Position numbers and translations under genes: made by a program. This document shows, piece by piece, positions 45,734-55,565 of a DNA stretch of 64,000 nt. How positions within the stretch are numbered: the stretch's first letter is position 1; the number at the start of each line of letters is the position of its first letter. Source of the stretch: JANQGH01 sp039030175 (GTDB lineage: Bacteria > Pseudomonadota > Alphaproteobacteria > DSM-16000 > Inquilinaceae); NCBI GenBank assembly GCA_039030175.1, contig JBCCER010000002.1, forward strand, positions 1 through 64,000, written 5' to 3'. The notes beneath the pieces were generated by a model. That model was not told where the DNA came from. It ran no database searches and saw nothing but the letters and a program-made list of their open reading frames with translations.

Positions 45734-47260
45734 ATGCAAAGCCTTCGAGTTGTTCAGTCTGAGAGGTTGGCGCTTCACTTTCCGGTTTATCTGGCCGACG
45801 AGCTTGGCTTTTTCAGCGATGTCGGCATCGGTGAGGTTGAGTATCTCAATACGGCCACCGACCGAGACATCTACCTTCGGCTGGTGAAGGGAGAGGCGAT
45901 GCTGGGCATCGTTGATCCGGTCTTCACGGTCGATGAGGAGTTCGAGATTGAGGGCACGGAGCTGTGCACGCTGGTCGATCACGTGCCGCTGATTGTTGCA
46001 GGCCGCGATGCGCCGCCGGTCCCGCCTCCGGGTAAGGATCTTGAAGGTTGCCGAATTGGCGTCCTACCCGAACTGACCACTAGTCACACCATTGGAGCGC
46101 GCCTTTACGGCGACCGGAACGAGATTTGCGACCATGACTTCGACGCACTCGTCTCCGCCGTCCGATCGGGGGCTGTGGATTGCACAGTCCTACTTCCCGA
46201 GCAGATGACAGATGACTTGACCGAATGGTGGTCTTTACGCCGCCAGTTCCCGGGCCACGCCTACAAGGGCCTGTGTGCCAGCCATTTCGCCCCGGACGCT
46301 GACATGATCGCTGAAGTAAAGCTGGTCATGGATCGGGCGCTAAAATTCATCCATTCGACCCGCGACAGGGCAGAGGCCATATTCGTAGAGATGTTCGGCA
46401 ATCTGCGCGACCCCGCCGACGTGTTTTCGCGCTATGCCGCTTGTTGGCCGCACGAAGCGACGGTGCGCGATCATGACTGGATTGACACAGTCAAACTCTG
46501 GCACGCGGTGTATCCCGATCATTTCAGGAACCGGCACCCCGCTTTCCTACACCCAAAACCCGAGGAGGTGTTGCTGAGCATTCTTGCCAGCAGGAAACAT
46601 TGCCGTGATATGCCGAGCCAGATTCCAATGCTGCTGGATCTACTGCGCGATTCTGTCCGCCACGACCGGCCGTTGCAGATGGTGACGCTTTGGGGCGCGG
46701 CAGAAAAGTCAGCCTTCGATAACAATGATCAGCGCACGATGGATCACCTCACCGGCATCTTCGATGCGCTGCGGGCGCAGGGCATCGATGTTGCACCCAA
46801 ACTGCTGCTCTGCAACGCCCACGCACTGACCAACGGCTTTCCGCCCGAAGCGGTCACATCCTACGCGGCTGAGGTGGCGGCCGAGGCCCAACGCCGGGAT
46901 CTGGAAGTCTTTCGCCTTGCAGACCTTTGGCAGCAATGGGGCCTCACCTCAGAGGGTGTCAGAGAATCGGCGGCTGCCGACGGACCTTCGCGTCTGGGCC
47001 TCGCCGTGGACGATAAACTCGTCACCCAGGCCAAGAAGCATTATCACGGATCCGACCCCGCCTTTGGTGCCGCCGTCTATCTGACCATGCGCGGCACCGA
47101 GGCGCCGCATTTGGCCCAACGATTTCCGGACCATGTCGTGGTCAGCTATTCCGACCGTTCTGCCGAGGCCTTCTTGCCCAATCTGCCGGCCATCTACACC
47201 TGGTCCATCGGTAAGAAGGAAACCGAGGCTCCGTGGTTCATGGCACCCGTCTCTTCTTGA
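45734..47260 (+). CDS. Leaderless NMT1-like domain fused to an unknown C-terminal domain
   Basis: 508 residues. Residues about 1-210 read like an NMT1/THI5-type ligand-binding fold: LRVVQSERLALHFPVYLADELGFF at the start, LRLVKGEAMLGIVDP, and GCRIGVLPELTTSHTIGARL. There is no signal peptide or lipobox, so it should stay in the cytoplasm. Residues about 290-500 form a second domain that I do not recognise, with LQMVTLWGAAEKSAFDNNDQ, KLLLCNAHALTNGFPPEAV and FRLADLWQQWG. No transporter genes are adjacent. It could be a ligand-sensing enzyme or a biosynthetic enzyme using the SBP fold, as Thi5 does. Function unknown. Confidence 0.6.
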   Translation: MQSLRVVQSERLALHFPVYLADELGFFSDVGIGEVEYLNTATDRDIYLRLVKGEAMLGIVDPVFTVDEEFEIEGTELCTLVDHVPLIVAGRDAPPVPPPGKDLEGCRIGVLPELTTSHTIGARLYGDRNEICDHDFDALVSAVRSGAVDCTVLLPEQMTDDLTEWWSLRRQFPGHAYKGLCASHFAPDADMIAEVKLVMDRALKFIHSTRDRAEAIFVEMFGNLRDPADVFSRYAACWPHEATVRDHDWIDTVKLWHAVYPDHFRNRHPAFLHPKPEEVLLSILASRKHCRDMPSQIPMLLDLLRDSVRHDRPLQMVTLWGAAEKSAFDNNDQRTMDHLTGIFDALRAQGIDVAPKLLLCNAHALTNGFPPEAVTSYAAEVAAEAQRRDLEVFRLADLWQQWGLTSEGVRESAAADGPSRLGLAVDDKLVTQAKKHYHGSDPAFGAAVYLTMRGTEAPHLAQRFPDHVVVSYSDRSAEAFLPNLPAIYTWSIGKKETEAPWFMAPVSS

Positions 47261-47359
47261 TCAAGCCTTGTATTTTGTCGGCCGACTGCTTGCCGGTTTG
47301 GGGTTGGCTGTATCCGTTTCCGGACTGATCGGCCGGCACTCCGGCCCGACCACTAACCA

Positions 47360-47767
47360 TCAATCAGCGCTGATCCTATGAAAGTAAATGCCGACGAGGT
47401 CGCCGGATTGCGGGCCGAGCAGGATAAGATCGTCGCCATCTACGAAAGTAAGACGGAAACCGGGTGGTGTCTCGGCCTCGGTGCCGTCAACGCAGGTGAT
47501 CGTTTCCTCTTGAGAGACAAGGGCGCCGTCGGACATGGCCAGCGTTCCCTGGTTCCACCCAGGGCTCTCACCACAGAATGTTAGACGATGGGTCGTTATG
47601 ACGAACTCGAACATCCCGTTGCCCGCCGGAACGATGGACATGTGATCATAGGAGCCGTCGGACGCGTGGATGCCCGCGTAAAGGCCGACCCAGTCATCGT
47701 CCGCAAGCGCAGATCCGCCGATGAAGCCTGACGACAGGGCCGCGAGTACCAGTGCTTTTCGGATCAT
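47360..47767 (-). CDS. Small secreted protein, unknown function
   Basis: 135 residues from ATG 47767, preceded by AAGGAGAAG. A signal peptide covers residues 1-22 (KALVLAALSSGFIGGSALA). The mature protein begins DDDWVGLYAGIHASDGSYD and looks all-beta with two Cys. I do not recognise a family. It resembles the other small secreted proteins in this half of the window in size and Trp/Gly content. It stands alone between the leaderless fusion protein and the MFS gene. Confidence 0.65.
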   Translation of the reverse strand: MIRKALVLAALSSGFIGGSALADDDWVGLYAGIHASDGSYDHMSIVPAGNGMFEFVITTHRLTFCGESPGWNQGTLAMSDGALVSQEETITCVDGTEAETPPGFRLTFVDGDDLILLGPQSGDLVGIYFHRISAD

Positions 47768-47936
47768 GGATACTTCTCCTTGTTGAACGTCACGCGAGCG
47801 CTTTTTCGCCACGCAGATTGCCGGCGGCGATGGTCCACGAGCACGATTACTCTAGCCGAGACAGTCCCTGCTAGCGAGGCCGGATCGCGTGTCGTGAACA
47901 CGTTGGAAGCCACTACGCCCAGCCCAGTCATGCCGT

Positions 47937-49100
47937 CTACGAGCGCCGCGCCGCCACGTTCGGCGCCATCAGAGCGATTGCAAGCGACGTACCGACGACG
48001 ACGAACAACGCCAGGCGCAGGCTGGTCAATTCAGCAAGCCAACCCAGGATGGGCGGGCCGAAGACGACACCGGAATAGCCCAGCGTTACGACACTGGCGA
48101 TCGCTCGGCCGCGCGGTATTTCCGGGTGGTTGGTGATCGCCGAATAGGCGATCGGGATCATCACGGACAGGCCCAAACCGACCAAGCCGAACCCGACGAT
48201 CACGGAGACCGAGTCGTTGATGATCAGCCCCACCGCAAGACCGATCGCGGCCACCAGGCCGGCTGACCGCACCAGCGTCTCCGGCGCGACATATTGCAGG
48301 ATTTGGGCGGAGCTGAACCGCCCCACCAGCATGAACAGGCTGAAGGCGGCATATCCAAACGCGGTGGAGGCGTCGGTGACGTGCAGCTCCTGCTCGCGGT
48401 AAAGGCCGCTCCAATCCGCCATCGCGCCTTCGCCGACGGACGAACACAGCGCGATGATCCCCAGCCCCAGTATCGCCTTGGGCGGCAAGGCCAGGATCGG
48501 GCGTGGCTCCGCTGCCGCTCTATCATCCCGCACGTCTGGGATCGCGAACTTGTAGATCAACACGAAGGGTATCGGTGCGCACAGGGCGGTCACGACAAAC
48601 TGGGTGTGAAACGGGATCTCGAGCCAGATGATCAGGCTGCCGCAGATGGCCCCGGTGAGACCGCCGAGCGAGAAGCACCCTTGGAACACCCCCATCCAAT
48701 AGCGCTCAAACCCGGCATCGACCTCGATCGCCAGGGCGTTCATGGCAACGTTGAGGCCGCCATGTCCAAAGCCGAACAACATCAGCAGCAGGAAAAGCGA
48801 GGTAAAGCTCCAGGACAGCGCCAGCAGCGCCAGACCAACGGCGTTGATCAGGCCGAATATCAAGATAAGCAGGCGGCTGTCGCGATGCTCCAAGATGCGG
48901 CTGGCGGCCGCGAACGCGGCGAACGCCCCGATGGCAAGGCCAAAGATGGCCGTCCCGACCTGGCCGTCGTCCAGCGTGAGACTAGTGGCAACATCCGGGA
49001 TGCGGACGATCCAGGTCGCCAACAGAAAGGCGCTGGCAAACATGGCCCCGCAGGATGCCCACCAGGCATGGTTAAGAGCCTTCTGCTTGCCGTCAGCCAT
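47937..49100 (-). CDS. MFS transporter
   Basis: 387 residues with twelve predicted membrane helices. GLAIGAFAAFAAASRILEHRDSR in the loop between helices 2 and 3 is the family's motif A region. The pattern resembles the YbjJ/FucP-like branch. A conserved GFGHGGLNVAMNALAIEV segment lies in helix 4. It probably exports or imports a small polar compound; substrate unknown. No regulator is adjacent. Confidence 0.87.
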   Translation of the reverse strand: MADGKQKALNHAWWASCGAMFASAFLLATWIVRIPDVATSLTLDDGQVGTAIFGLAIGAFAAFAAASRILEHRDSRLLILIFGLINAVGLALLALSWSFTSLFLLLMLFGFGHGGLNVAMNALAIEVDAGFERYWMGVFQGCFSLGGLTGAICGSLIIWLEIPFHTQFVVTALCAPIPFVLIYKFAIPDVRDDRAAAEPRPILALPPKAILGLGIIALCSSVGEGAMADWSGLYREQELHVTDASTAFGYAAFSLFMLVGRFSSAQILQYVAPETLVRSAGLVAAIGLAVGLIINDSVSVIVGFGLVGLGLSVMIPIAYSAITNHPEIPRGRAIASVVTLGYSGVVFGPPILGWLAELTSLRLALFVVVGTSLAIALMAPNVAARRS

Positions 49101-49292
49101 GCCGCCTTCCCCATGAGCGCCCGGTCGAACGCGCGGAGTCTACGCGAATTCAGTGAGAAGCAGAATACAGATGGCCTCCCTGGGTGGGTGAGGCGGCAGC
49201 TCGGGTGGCCAAGCTTGCGATAGAAACAGCCATGCTGGGGCTGGCGGGCTTGCGGACACGGTTTCCCGCTGCTGACCCGCATTCAAACCGAT

Positions 49293-49904
49293 CTACCCCC
49301 CAAACACCTCCCGCATCCGGTGCCGTCCGACCCAGCGGGCGGTGTGGTCGTCTGATGCTTGCAGGCGGCGGGCGGTGCGTGTCGCGTGGGCGGCGAGGGC
49401 AGGGTTGCGCTTGCCGATATCGCGCAGGGCCCAGTTCACGGCCTTCTTGACGTAATAGCGCTCGTCCGTCGCGGCGTCCTCGATCAGCGGCAGGAAGTCG
49501 ATGAACACCGCATCGTCGACATCACTCTTCACCCAGGCGAGCTGCGCCATGGTGGCAAAGCCCGCCCGCCGCTCGAACTCGGCCGATCGCCCCGCCCATT
49601 CGCGCGCTTTCTCAACCGCCAGAGCGGTGTGCCGGACCGTGTGCGCGGCAAAGGCGTCGGTCAGATCCCAATCGGCAAGGCCTCGAACCCAGCGCTCCAA
49701 CAGCGCCGCGTTGACCTTCTCAGGCTCGGTAATCCGCACCGCCAACTGCCGCGCGGCCCCGTCCCCCGTCTCCCACAGCATCACTGCCAGAGCGTGATCA
49801 GGGCCAAACTCCCGCACCAGCCGGTTCAACGCGGTGATCGAAGCCTTACCGTCCGCTTTGCGCGGCAGACGGGCGAGGGCAGTTAGGGCGATGTGGTTGG
49901 GCAT
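49293..49904 (-). CDS. AlkD-like DNA alkylation repair protein
   Basis: 203 residues, all-helical HEAT-like repeats. WETGDGAARQLAVRI, VRGLADWDLTDAFAAHTVRH and ERRAGFATMAQLAW match the DNA alkylation repair (AlkC/AlkD) family, and DERYYVKKAVNWALRDIGKRNP is its most conserved stretch, with the Trp that contacts damaged bases. Characterised AlkD removes N3- and N7-alkylpurines without base flipping. It is a little shorter than many homologues. It forms the left flank of the AT-rich island. Confidence 0.85.
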   Translation of the reverse strand: MPNHIALTALARLPRKADGKASITALNRLVREFGPDHALAVMLWETGDGAARQLAVRITEPEKVNAALLERWVRGLADWDLTDAFAAHTVRHTALAVEKAREWAGRSAEFERRAGFATMAQLAWVKSDVDDAVFIDFLPLIEDAATDERYYVKKAVNWALRDIGKRNPALAAHATRTARRLQASDDHTARWVGRHRMREVFGG

Positions 49905-50001
49905 GGTCGCCGTTCAATCGGACGGTCTGCGAAGGCTTCTACGAGTGTTGTTGGTATTCGGTGTTTTCTCTCAATGTTCTAAATGATCATCTCTCAACTA
50001 A

Positions 50002-51108
50002 TTATTGTCTCTGTTCATCTTGTGAATCGCTGTTTTCGGTTTCATTTGAACTTTCTATTTCGGGTCCCATTTCTAGGTTATTCACAGGCTGGCTCGCTAA
50101 GTTTGCGCGGATCGAATGCAACTCATTGGTCAGTTCAGCGTATTGCTCTACCATGTCCGAATAGTATGTATACCACATCCCAAATAACGATATGAGAATT
50201 GCCAAAAAGGCGACGGCGCCGGCGCCTATTCCTGTGTTTCGTAACCTTTTTGCATCAAGACTCGCCTTCTTCGCATCCATTGCGGATGAGTCGGACGACT
50301 TCTTCAGTTCCTCGTAGGTAGTCTGAATAGAGCTGCGTATTCCAACTCTATTTGGCGCCGAGTGGTCGTGCTTCTGACCCTGTGGGTTTGCGCCCGAGGT
50401 CTCGACAACAGTTGGTATCAATTCAGCATATTGAACTGATGCTGCGTCGATAGAACTCTTGATTTTCCAAAGCTCTGTATTTGACGGCGGTCGACCAAAT
50501 CTCGGGTCTGACGAAGTTTTGGTAAATTCAATCCAAATCAAGCCAGCGTCTATGGGTACAGTATAGTCTGAGTCAGTTAAATTGTGAATTGGTATACATA
50601 GACGACCCCAAAAACCAGGATCGACAAGAGGACCTGTGCCCAAAAGGAGCCCGCGGTGAACGTGTCGAATCTGTAAGTTGAATCGGACTGCAATGAATCT
50701 CGGCAGACGGAACTCCAGATCGCACTCAACAAAGACAATCGAATTAGCTGGAAAACAAAGAGACCGATCGCCTACTGAAAGAATTGAAGTGGGCTGATTA
50801 GCGCCAATCTCAAATATGTATGCACTTGAGCCTATGCGACCTTCGTAGGAGGCCGCTTTAAGGCGCTTGCTTGGTTCGAGTTCTGTTCCTACTTCAAATG
50901 GTGCTACCATCCCTGTTTCGTAAACGTATCGAGCGATGTGGTCTGCCGATAACAATGAAGGCGGAATCCAGTCGCACGGGTCTGCCTTTGGGTCATCGCC
51001 AGTGTTCTTCTTGAATGGTAAGGCCAGGTCCTTAGCCTGTTCAGAGCTAAGGCTGAATCCATTCAGCATACTGAAGCTATCGCGAGAAGAATGCTCATTC
51101 TGACACAT
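50002..51108 (-). CDS. Membrane-anchored dCTP deaminase/dUTPase-fold protein, active site altered
   Basis: 368 residues from ATG 51108, which lies 4 bases after the stop of the upstream gene; the open frame reaches back to 51195 but would overlap that gene. Residues about 83-197 follow the Dcd fold (SLCFPANSIVFVECDLEFRL, then LVDPGFWGRLCIPIHN). Against E. coli Dcd from memory, Asp163 is kept, but the catalytic Glu138 position is Pro173 and the RSS triplet is absent, so deamination is unlikely. A Lys/Ala-rich helix, one membrane helix (about 293-316, AVAFLAILISLFGMW), a short coiled coil and an acidic tail follow. It may bind a nucleotide at the membrane. Role unknown. Confidence 0.7.
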   Translation of the reverse strand: MCQNEHSSRDSFSMLNGFSLSSEQAKDLALPFKKNTGDDPKADPCDWIPPSLLSADHIARYVYETGMVAPFEVGTELEPSKRLKAASYEGRIGSSAYIFEIGANQPTSILSVGDRSLCFPANSIVFVECDLEFRLPRFIAVRFNLQIRHVHRGLLLGTGPLVDPGFWGRLCIPIHNLTDSDYTVPIDAGLIWIEFTKTSSDPRFGRPPSNTELWKIKSSIDAASVQYAELIPTVVETSGANPQGQKHDHSAPNRVGIRSSIQTTYEELKKSSDSSAMDAKKASLDAKRLRNTGIGAGAVAFLAILISLFGMWYTYYSDMVEQYAELTNELHSIRANLASQPVNNLEMGPEIESSNETENSDSQDEQRQ

Positions 51109-51112
51109 TGCT

Positions 51113-52162
51113 TCAGATAAACTCCCTCGCTGATTTGCGCATGGATCTCCCTGAAAATCCATAAAAATCGATACTTTTCTTGATATTCTCTTCAACCGAC
51201 GAAATAAATCTATTAAGTTTGCTATCGCGGAATTTCAAATCATCTTCATTACCTATGTAATCGAGGTGATTTAGAGCTAGGTGAGTCGGATTGTTAGTAG
51301 TAATTGCCCTACGAACTAATTGATGATCAAACTGACCAACCCGCCGAAGCCGATTCGTGACTGTGGTAAACTCCCTTATGTCGCTCACCAGCCCATGAGC
51401 ACTTGCTATCTCATCCCATGTAGTCTCTCCGTGGAGAGGTCCCGAATTGCCTGCTACACGGATTGGGAATGCTCGAAGAACCAAAATGACGCAGTCGACG
51501 TCAATTGGGCTCAATCCCGTTTCAGCTAATGCCGCTGCCGCTGTTGTCCCGCGAGACGTGGCTTTTGGCCAGTAGCCCCCATCGCTAAGTGACAATCCAA
51601 AGCCTTGTGATCCCTCAACGATAACTCTTTGCCCCTTGTCGAGCATTTGGCGTAACAAAAGAGATGTATCAGTTACGTATCTTGCTAATGGTTCGCAATG
51701 CTGGGCATCGCTTAGGGCTGAAAGCGGGAAGTTTCTGGCTCCTCGTGCGACAAGGGCCATCATCGCTCCGCCAACTCCGCTTCCTGTTGAACCGATTGCG
51801 GCTCCTAAACCAGCATCTTCTTCCCATTTCTTGTGCTCGGCCGTAACTATTCGGGCGAAATTGCTAATGAATATTCGATCTCTAGGATAGTCAAGTTCTT
51901 CAATTTCCGTTGTTAGTAAATCGAGATCAACAAAGAAGCCCGGGGGAAATACAACTTTGACGTCCCGGTCGATACAACCGGCGGGCAACTGCCTGAGCGC
52001 AAATCTCTTACCGTTCTTGTCGTAGGCCGTATGGCCTGAGTTTGAGCCGCCCACGCGTACAACTGCCGTATCCGCCTCGGCCGTTTGCCGTACAAGCTCT
52101 AGGGCCACCTTTCCTTTGCCCTCGGAACCAAATTGGCCGCCGATGACGATCGAAACCGGCAT
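51113..52162 (-). CDS. Short adenylosuccinate synthetase homologue (PurA/PurZ-like)
   Basis: 349 residues, the size of archaeal and phage enzymes and not of the 430-residue bacterial housekeeping PurA. GGQFGSEGKGK at 8-18 is the GTP/IMP loop, with Ser13 where PurA has its catalytic Asp13. GGSNSGHTAY keeps the second catalytic His (His44), IVEGSQGFGLSL and TSRGTTAAAAL follow, and TTVTNRLRRVGQFD is the substrate-binding Arg loop. Phage PurZ, which makes the precursor of 2-aminoadenine from dGMP, shares the loss of this Asp as far as I recall. GAGGAA is well placed before ATG 52162. It is followed immediately by the Dcd-like gene. Confidence 0.85.
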   Translation of the reverse strand: MPVSIVIGGQFGSEGKGKVALELVRQTAEADTAVVRVGGSNSGHTAYDKNGKRFALRQLPAGCIDRDVKVVFPPGFFVDLDLLTTEIEELDYPRDRIFISNFARIVTAEHKKWEEDAGLGAAIGSTGSGVGGAMMALVARGARNFPLSALSDAQHCEPLARYVTDTSLLLRQMLDKGQRVIVEGSQGFGLSLSDGGYWPKATSRGTTAAAALAETGLSPIDVDCVILVLRAFPIRVAGNSGPLHGETTWDEIASAHGLVSDIREFTTVTNRLRRVGQFDHQLVRRAITTNNPTHLALNHLDYIGNEDDLKFRDSKLNRFISSVEENIKKSIDFYGFSGRSMRKSAREFI

Positions 52163-52576
52163 TGCAATTCCTCGTCAACATCTTCTTTAGGTCAAGTGAA
52201 CCGAGCCAGGAGACTATCATCTCTTGCATTGTCTTGCAGCCAGGATGTTCTACTGATTCCGAGGCTATTCGAGAACACCGAGAAGCCATGAAAATGACAA
52301 TCAGAGCAGCTCCTGTTTCGGAGGTAGCTTGCCATTGGACACCGGTCGGGACACTGAGCAAGGAAACTGCCAGATAGTAATCGCTCGCCCTTATGCGGCA
52401 TTCGAAAGCGCTGCGGTTTAGTTTCACGAGCTAATCGAGTTAAGTGCGGTGACCGACTCGCATTGTCGGTGGTTCAAGCCTTGCAACCCGCCCCCCAAAT
52501 CGTCAGATAATCCCCATCAGCCAACGCCTCCGGCGCACGGCCGGCGGCACAAAGACAAAACCGGGGGAAGACAGTC
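52163..52576. other. Gap between the island and groL, no gene supported
   Basis: 414 bases. The left two thirds are AT-rich and must hold the promoter of the PurA-like gene; TTGACC lies about 30 bases before that start, but no clear -10 follows. Open frames here lack ribosome sites and overlap the PurA-like gene. The last 90 bases are GC-rich and carry GGGGGAAG before groL. I see no CIRCE element. Confidence 0.5.
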
Positions 52577-54199
<1,623 letters not shown>

Positions 54200-54201
54200 G
54201 C

Positions 54202-54681
54202 GTGCGTAGAGTCTTGAAGAGACTAGGGCCGCTTCAGTTTGGTACTGGGGCGGCCATCGCCGTATTTGTCTTCGTATCAGGCCTATCGGGCGCCCAGGCG
54301 CAAAGCCTGCCGGATATGACCGGCCATTGGGACTGTCCGCGCGACGAAGGGTTGATCCGGGGCGAACCCATCGCCTGGGACCTCAATTTTGAGGTCGACT
54401 GGCAGGAGGGCCGTTTCTTCACCGGCACCTATTTCTGGAGCGTGCCGGAGGAATTGGGCGTCCACGAACAATCCGGTGGCGAGGCCACCCTCAGCGGCAC
54501 GGTCCGGTTTCAGGGCGTGATCGATTGGGACAATGAGAGCTTTATGATCGTCGATCTCGGCGACACGGGCACCGTCATGGGCTCCTTCGCCAACGACGAT
54601 ACGCTGCAGATGATCGGCTTTGAAGCGGGCGAGCACGCCCTGGTCGCCGCCGCGCTCTGCGTCAGGCGGGCAGGCGGTTAG
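54202..54681 (+). CDS. Small secreted protein, unknown function
   Basis: 159 residues from GTG 54202, directly behind groL. A signal peptide spans about residues 1-34 (AAIAVFVFVSGLSGAQAQS). The mature domain starts DMTGHWDCPRDEG and alternates strands and turns (FFTGTYFWSVPEE, VRFQGVIDWDNE, GTVMGSFAND), like a small lipocalin-type barrel with one Cys pair. It is reminiscent of the secreted protein at 39975. Whether it is a GroEL client is unknown; the position may be chance. Confidence 0.68.
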   Translation: MRRVLKRLGPLQFGTGAAIAVFVFVSGLSGAQAQSLPDMTGHWDCPRDEGLIRGEPIAWDLNFEVDWQEGRFFTGTYFWSVPEELGVHEQSGGEATLSGTVRFQGVIDWDNESFMIVDLGDTGTVMGSFANDDTLQMIGFEAGEHALVAAALCVRRAGG

Positions 54682-54705
54682 CCCGGAACCGGCGGAGAGG
54701 GGCCG

Positions 54706-55512
54706 ATGGTCCACAAGCTGATCCATGTGACCGACCCGCACCTCGTCGCCCCGGGCGGCCGGATCTATGGGCTCGATCCCCAAGCCCGCCTAGGCGCTTG
54801 CCTCGACCATATTGCTGGCGAGCATGGCGATGCCGATCTTTGCGTGATTTCAGGTGACCTCAGCGATACTGGCCATCCGGACAGCTATCGCGCCCTGCAC
54901 GGGCTGCTCGACGGGTTTCCGCTGCCGGTCCGGCTGATGACGGGCAATCATGACGGTCGCGCCAATTTCCGCGCTGCCTTTCCCGATGCCCCGGTCGATC
55001 CGAACGGCTTCGTGCAGTCGACAGCCGACCTCGGCGATGAGCGTCTGATATTCCTCGATACGCTGGACGAAGGCCATATCCAGGGCCTCCTGTGCGCGGA
55101 GCGATTGGCATGGCTGGAATCGGAACTCAACGCGGCGGGCGATCGTTCGGTCAGCCTCTTCCTGCACCACCCGCCGCTGAGTGTCTGCCTTCCGCATTTT
55201 GAAAAGATCATGCTAGCGGACCCGGAGCCGCTGATGGCACTGCTCCGTGCACATGGAAAGATCCGCCACCTATTTCTCGGCCATCTGCACCTGGCCGCCT
55301 CGGGCACGATGGAGGGCATCCCCTTCACGGTCGGGCGCGGCACCTGCCATCAGATCCTGGCAACTCTAGACGATCGCCGCGCCACCTTCGTGGATGGTCT
55401 GCCCGCTTACAATGTCGTGCTGTTCGACGACCAGGATCTCATCATCCACGAGGTCGAGGTGCCGGAACGCGGCCCCGTCCTGCACATGGCCAAGCAGCCG
55501 ACCCGTCCGTAA
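54706..55512 (+). CDS. CpdA-like class III cyclic-nucleotide phosphodiesterase (metallophosphoesterase)
   Basis: 268 residues. The binuclear metal site is complete: Asp10-x-His12 (TDPHL), Asp51 (SGDLSD), Asn81-His82 (TGNHD), a His in LFLHHPP, and GHLH near residue 188. This order is that of CpdA/Rv0805-type enzymes, which hydrolyse 3',5'-cAMP or related phosphodiesters in the cytoplasm. The start is preceded by GGCGGAGAGGGG. It comes 24 nt after the secreted protein gene and may be co-transcribed. Confidence 0.88.
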   Translation: MVHKLIHVTDPHLVAPGGRIYGLDPQARLGACLDHIAGEHGDADLCVISGDLSDTGHPDSYRALHGLLDGFPLPVRLMTGNHDGRANFRAAFPDAPVDPNGFVQSTADLGDERLIFLDTLDEGHIQGLLCAERLAWLESELNAAGDRSVSLFLHHPPLSVCLPHFEKIMLADPEPLMALLRAHGKIRHLFLGHLHLAASGTMEGIPFTVGRGTCHQILATLDDRRATFVDGLPAYNVVLFDDQDLIIHEVEVPERGPVLHMAKQPTRP

Positions 55513-55565
55513 GTAACTGTGAGGGGCAGCTCAGATCTATCCACTTAGCCACTCACGGGCGGGTG

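Larger units (their letters stand above)
49950..52450. other. AT-rich island carrying a two-gene nucleotide-enzyme module
   Basis: Base composition changes clearly here: for example 25 of 60 bases are G or C at 50041-50100, while the flanking AlkD and GroEL genes are visibly far richer in G and C. Codon use changes with it. The segment holds exactly two supported genes in one orientation. I saw no integrase, transposase, tRNA or obvious flanking direct repeat, so the route of transfer is unknown. Confidence 0.7.

Noticed and set aside
48294..49223. Long plus-strand frame of 309 codons
   Set aside because: It lies antisense to the MFS transporter, and its Gln/Arg/Glu-rich composition is that of a shadow of hydrophobic codons.
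52008..52427. 139-codon open frame on the minus strand upstream of and overlapping the PurA-like gene
   Set aside because: It lacks a ribosome site, has a GTG start, overlaps 150 bases of a well-supported gene and shows no recognisable domain.
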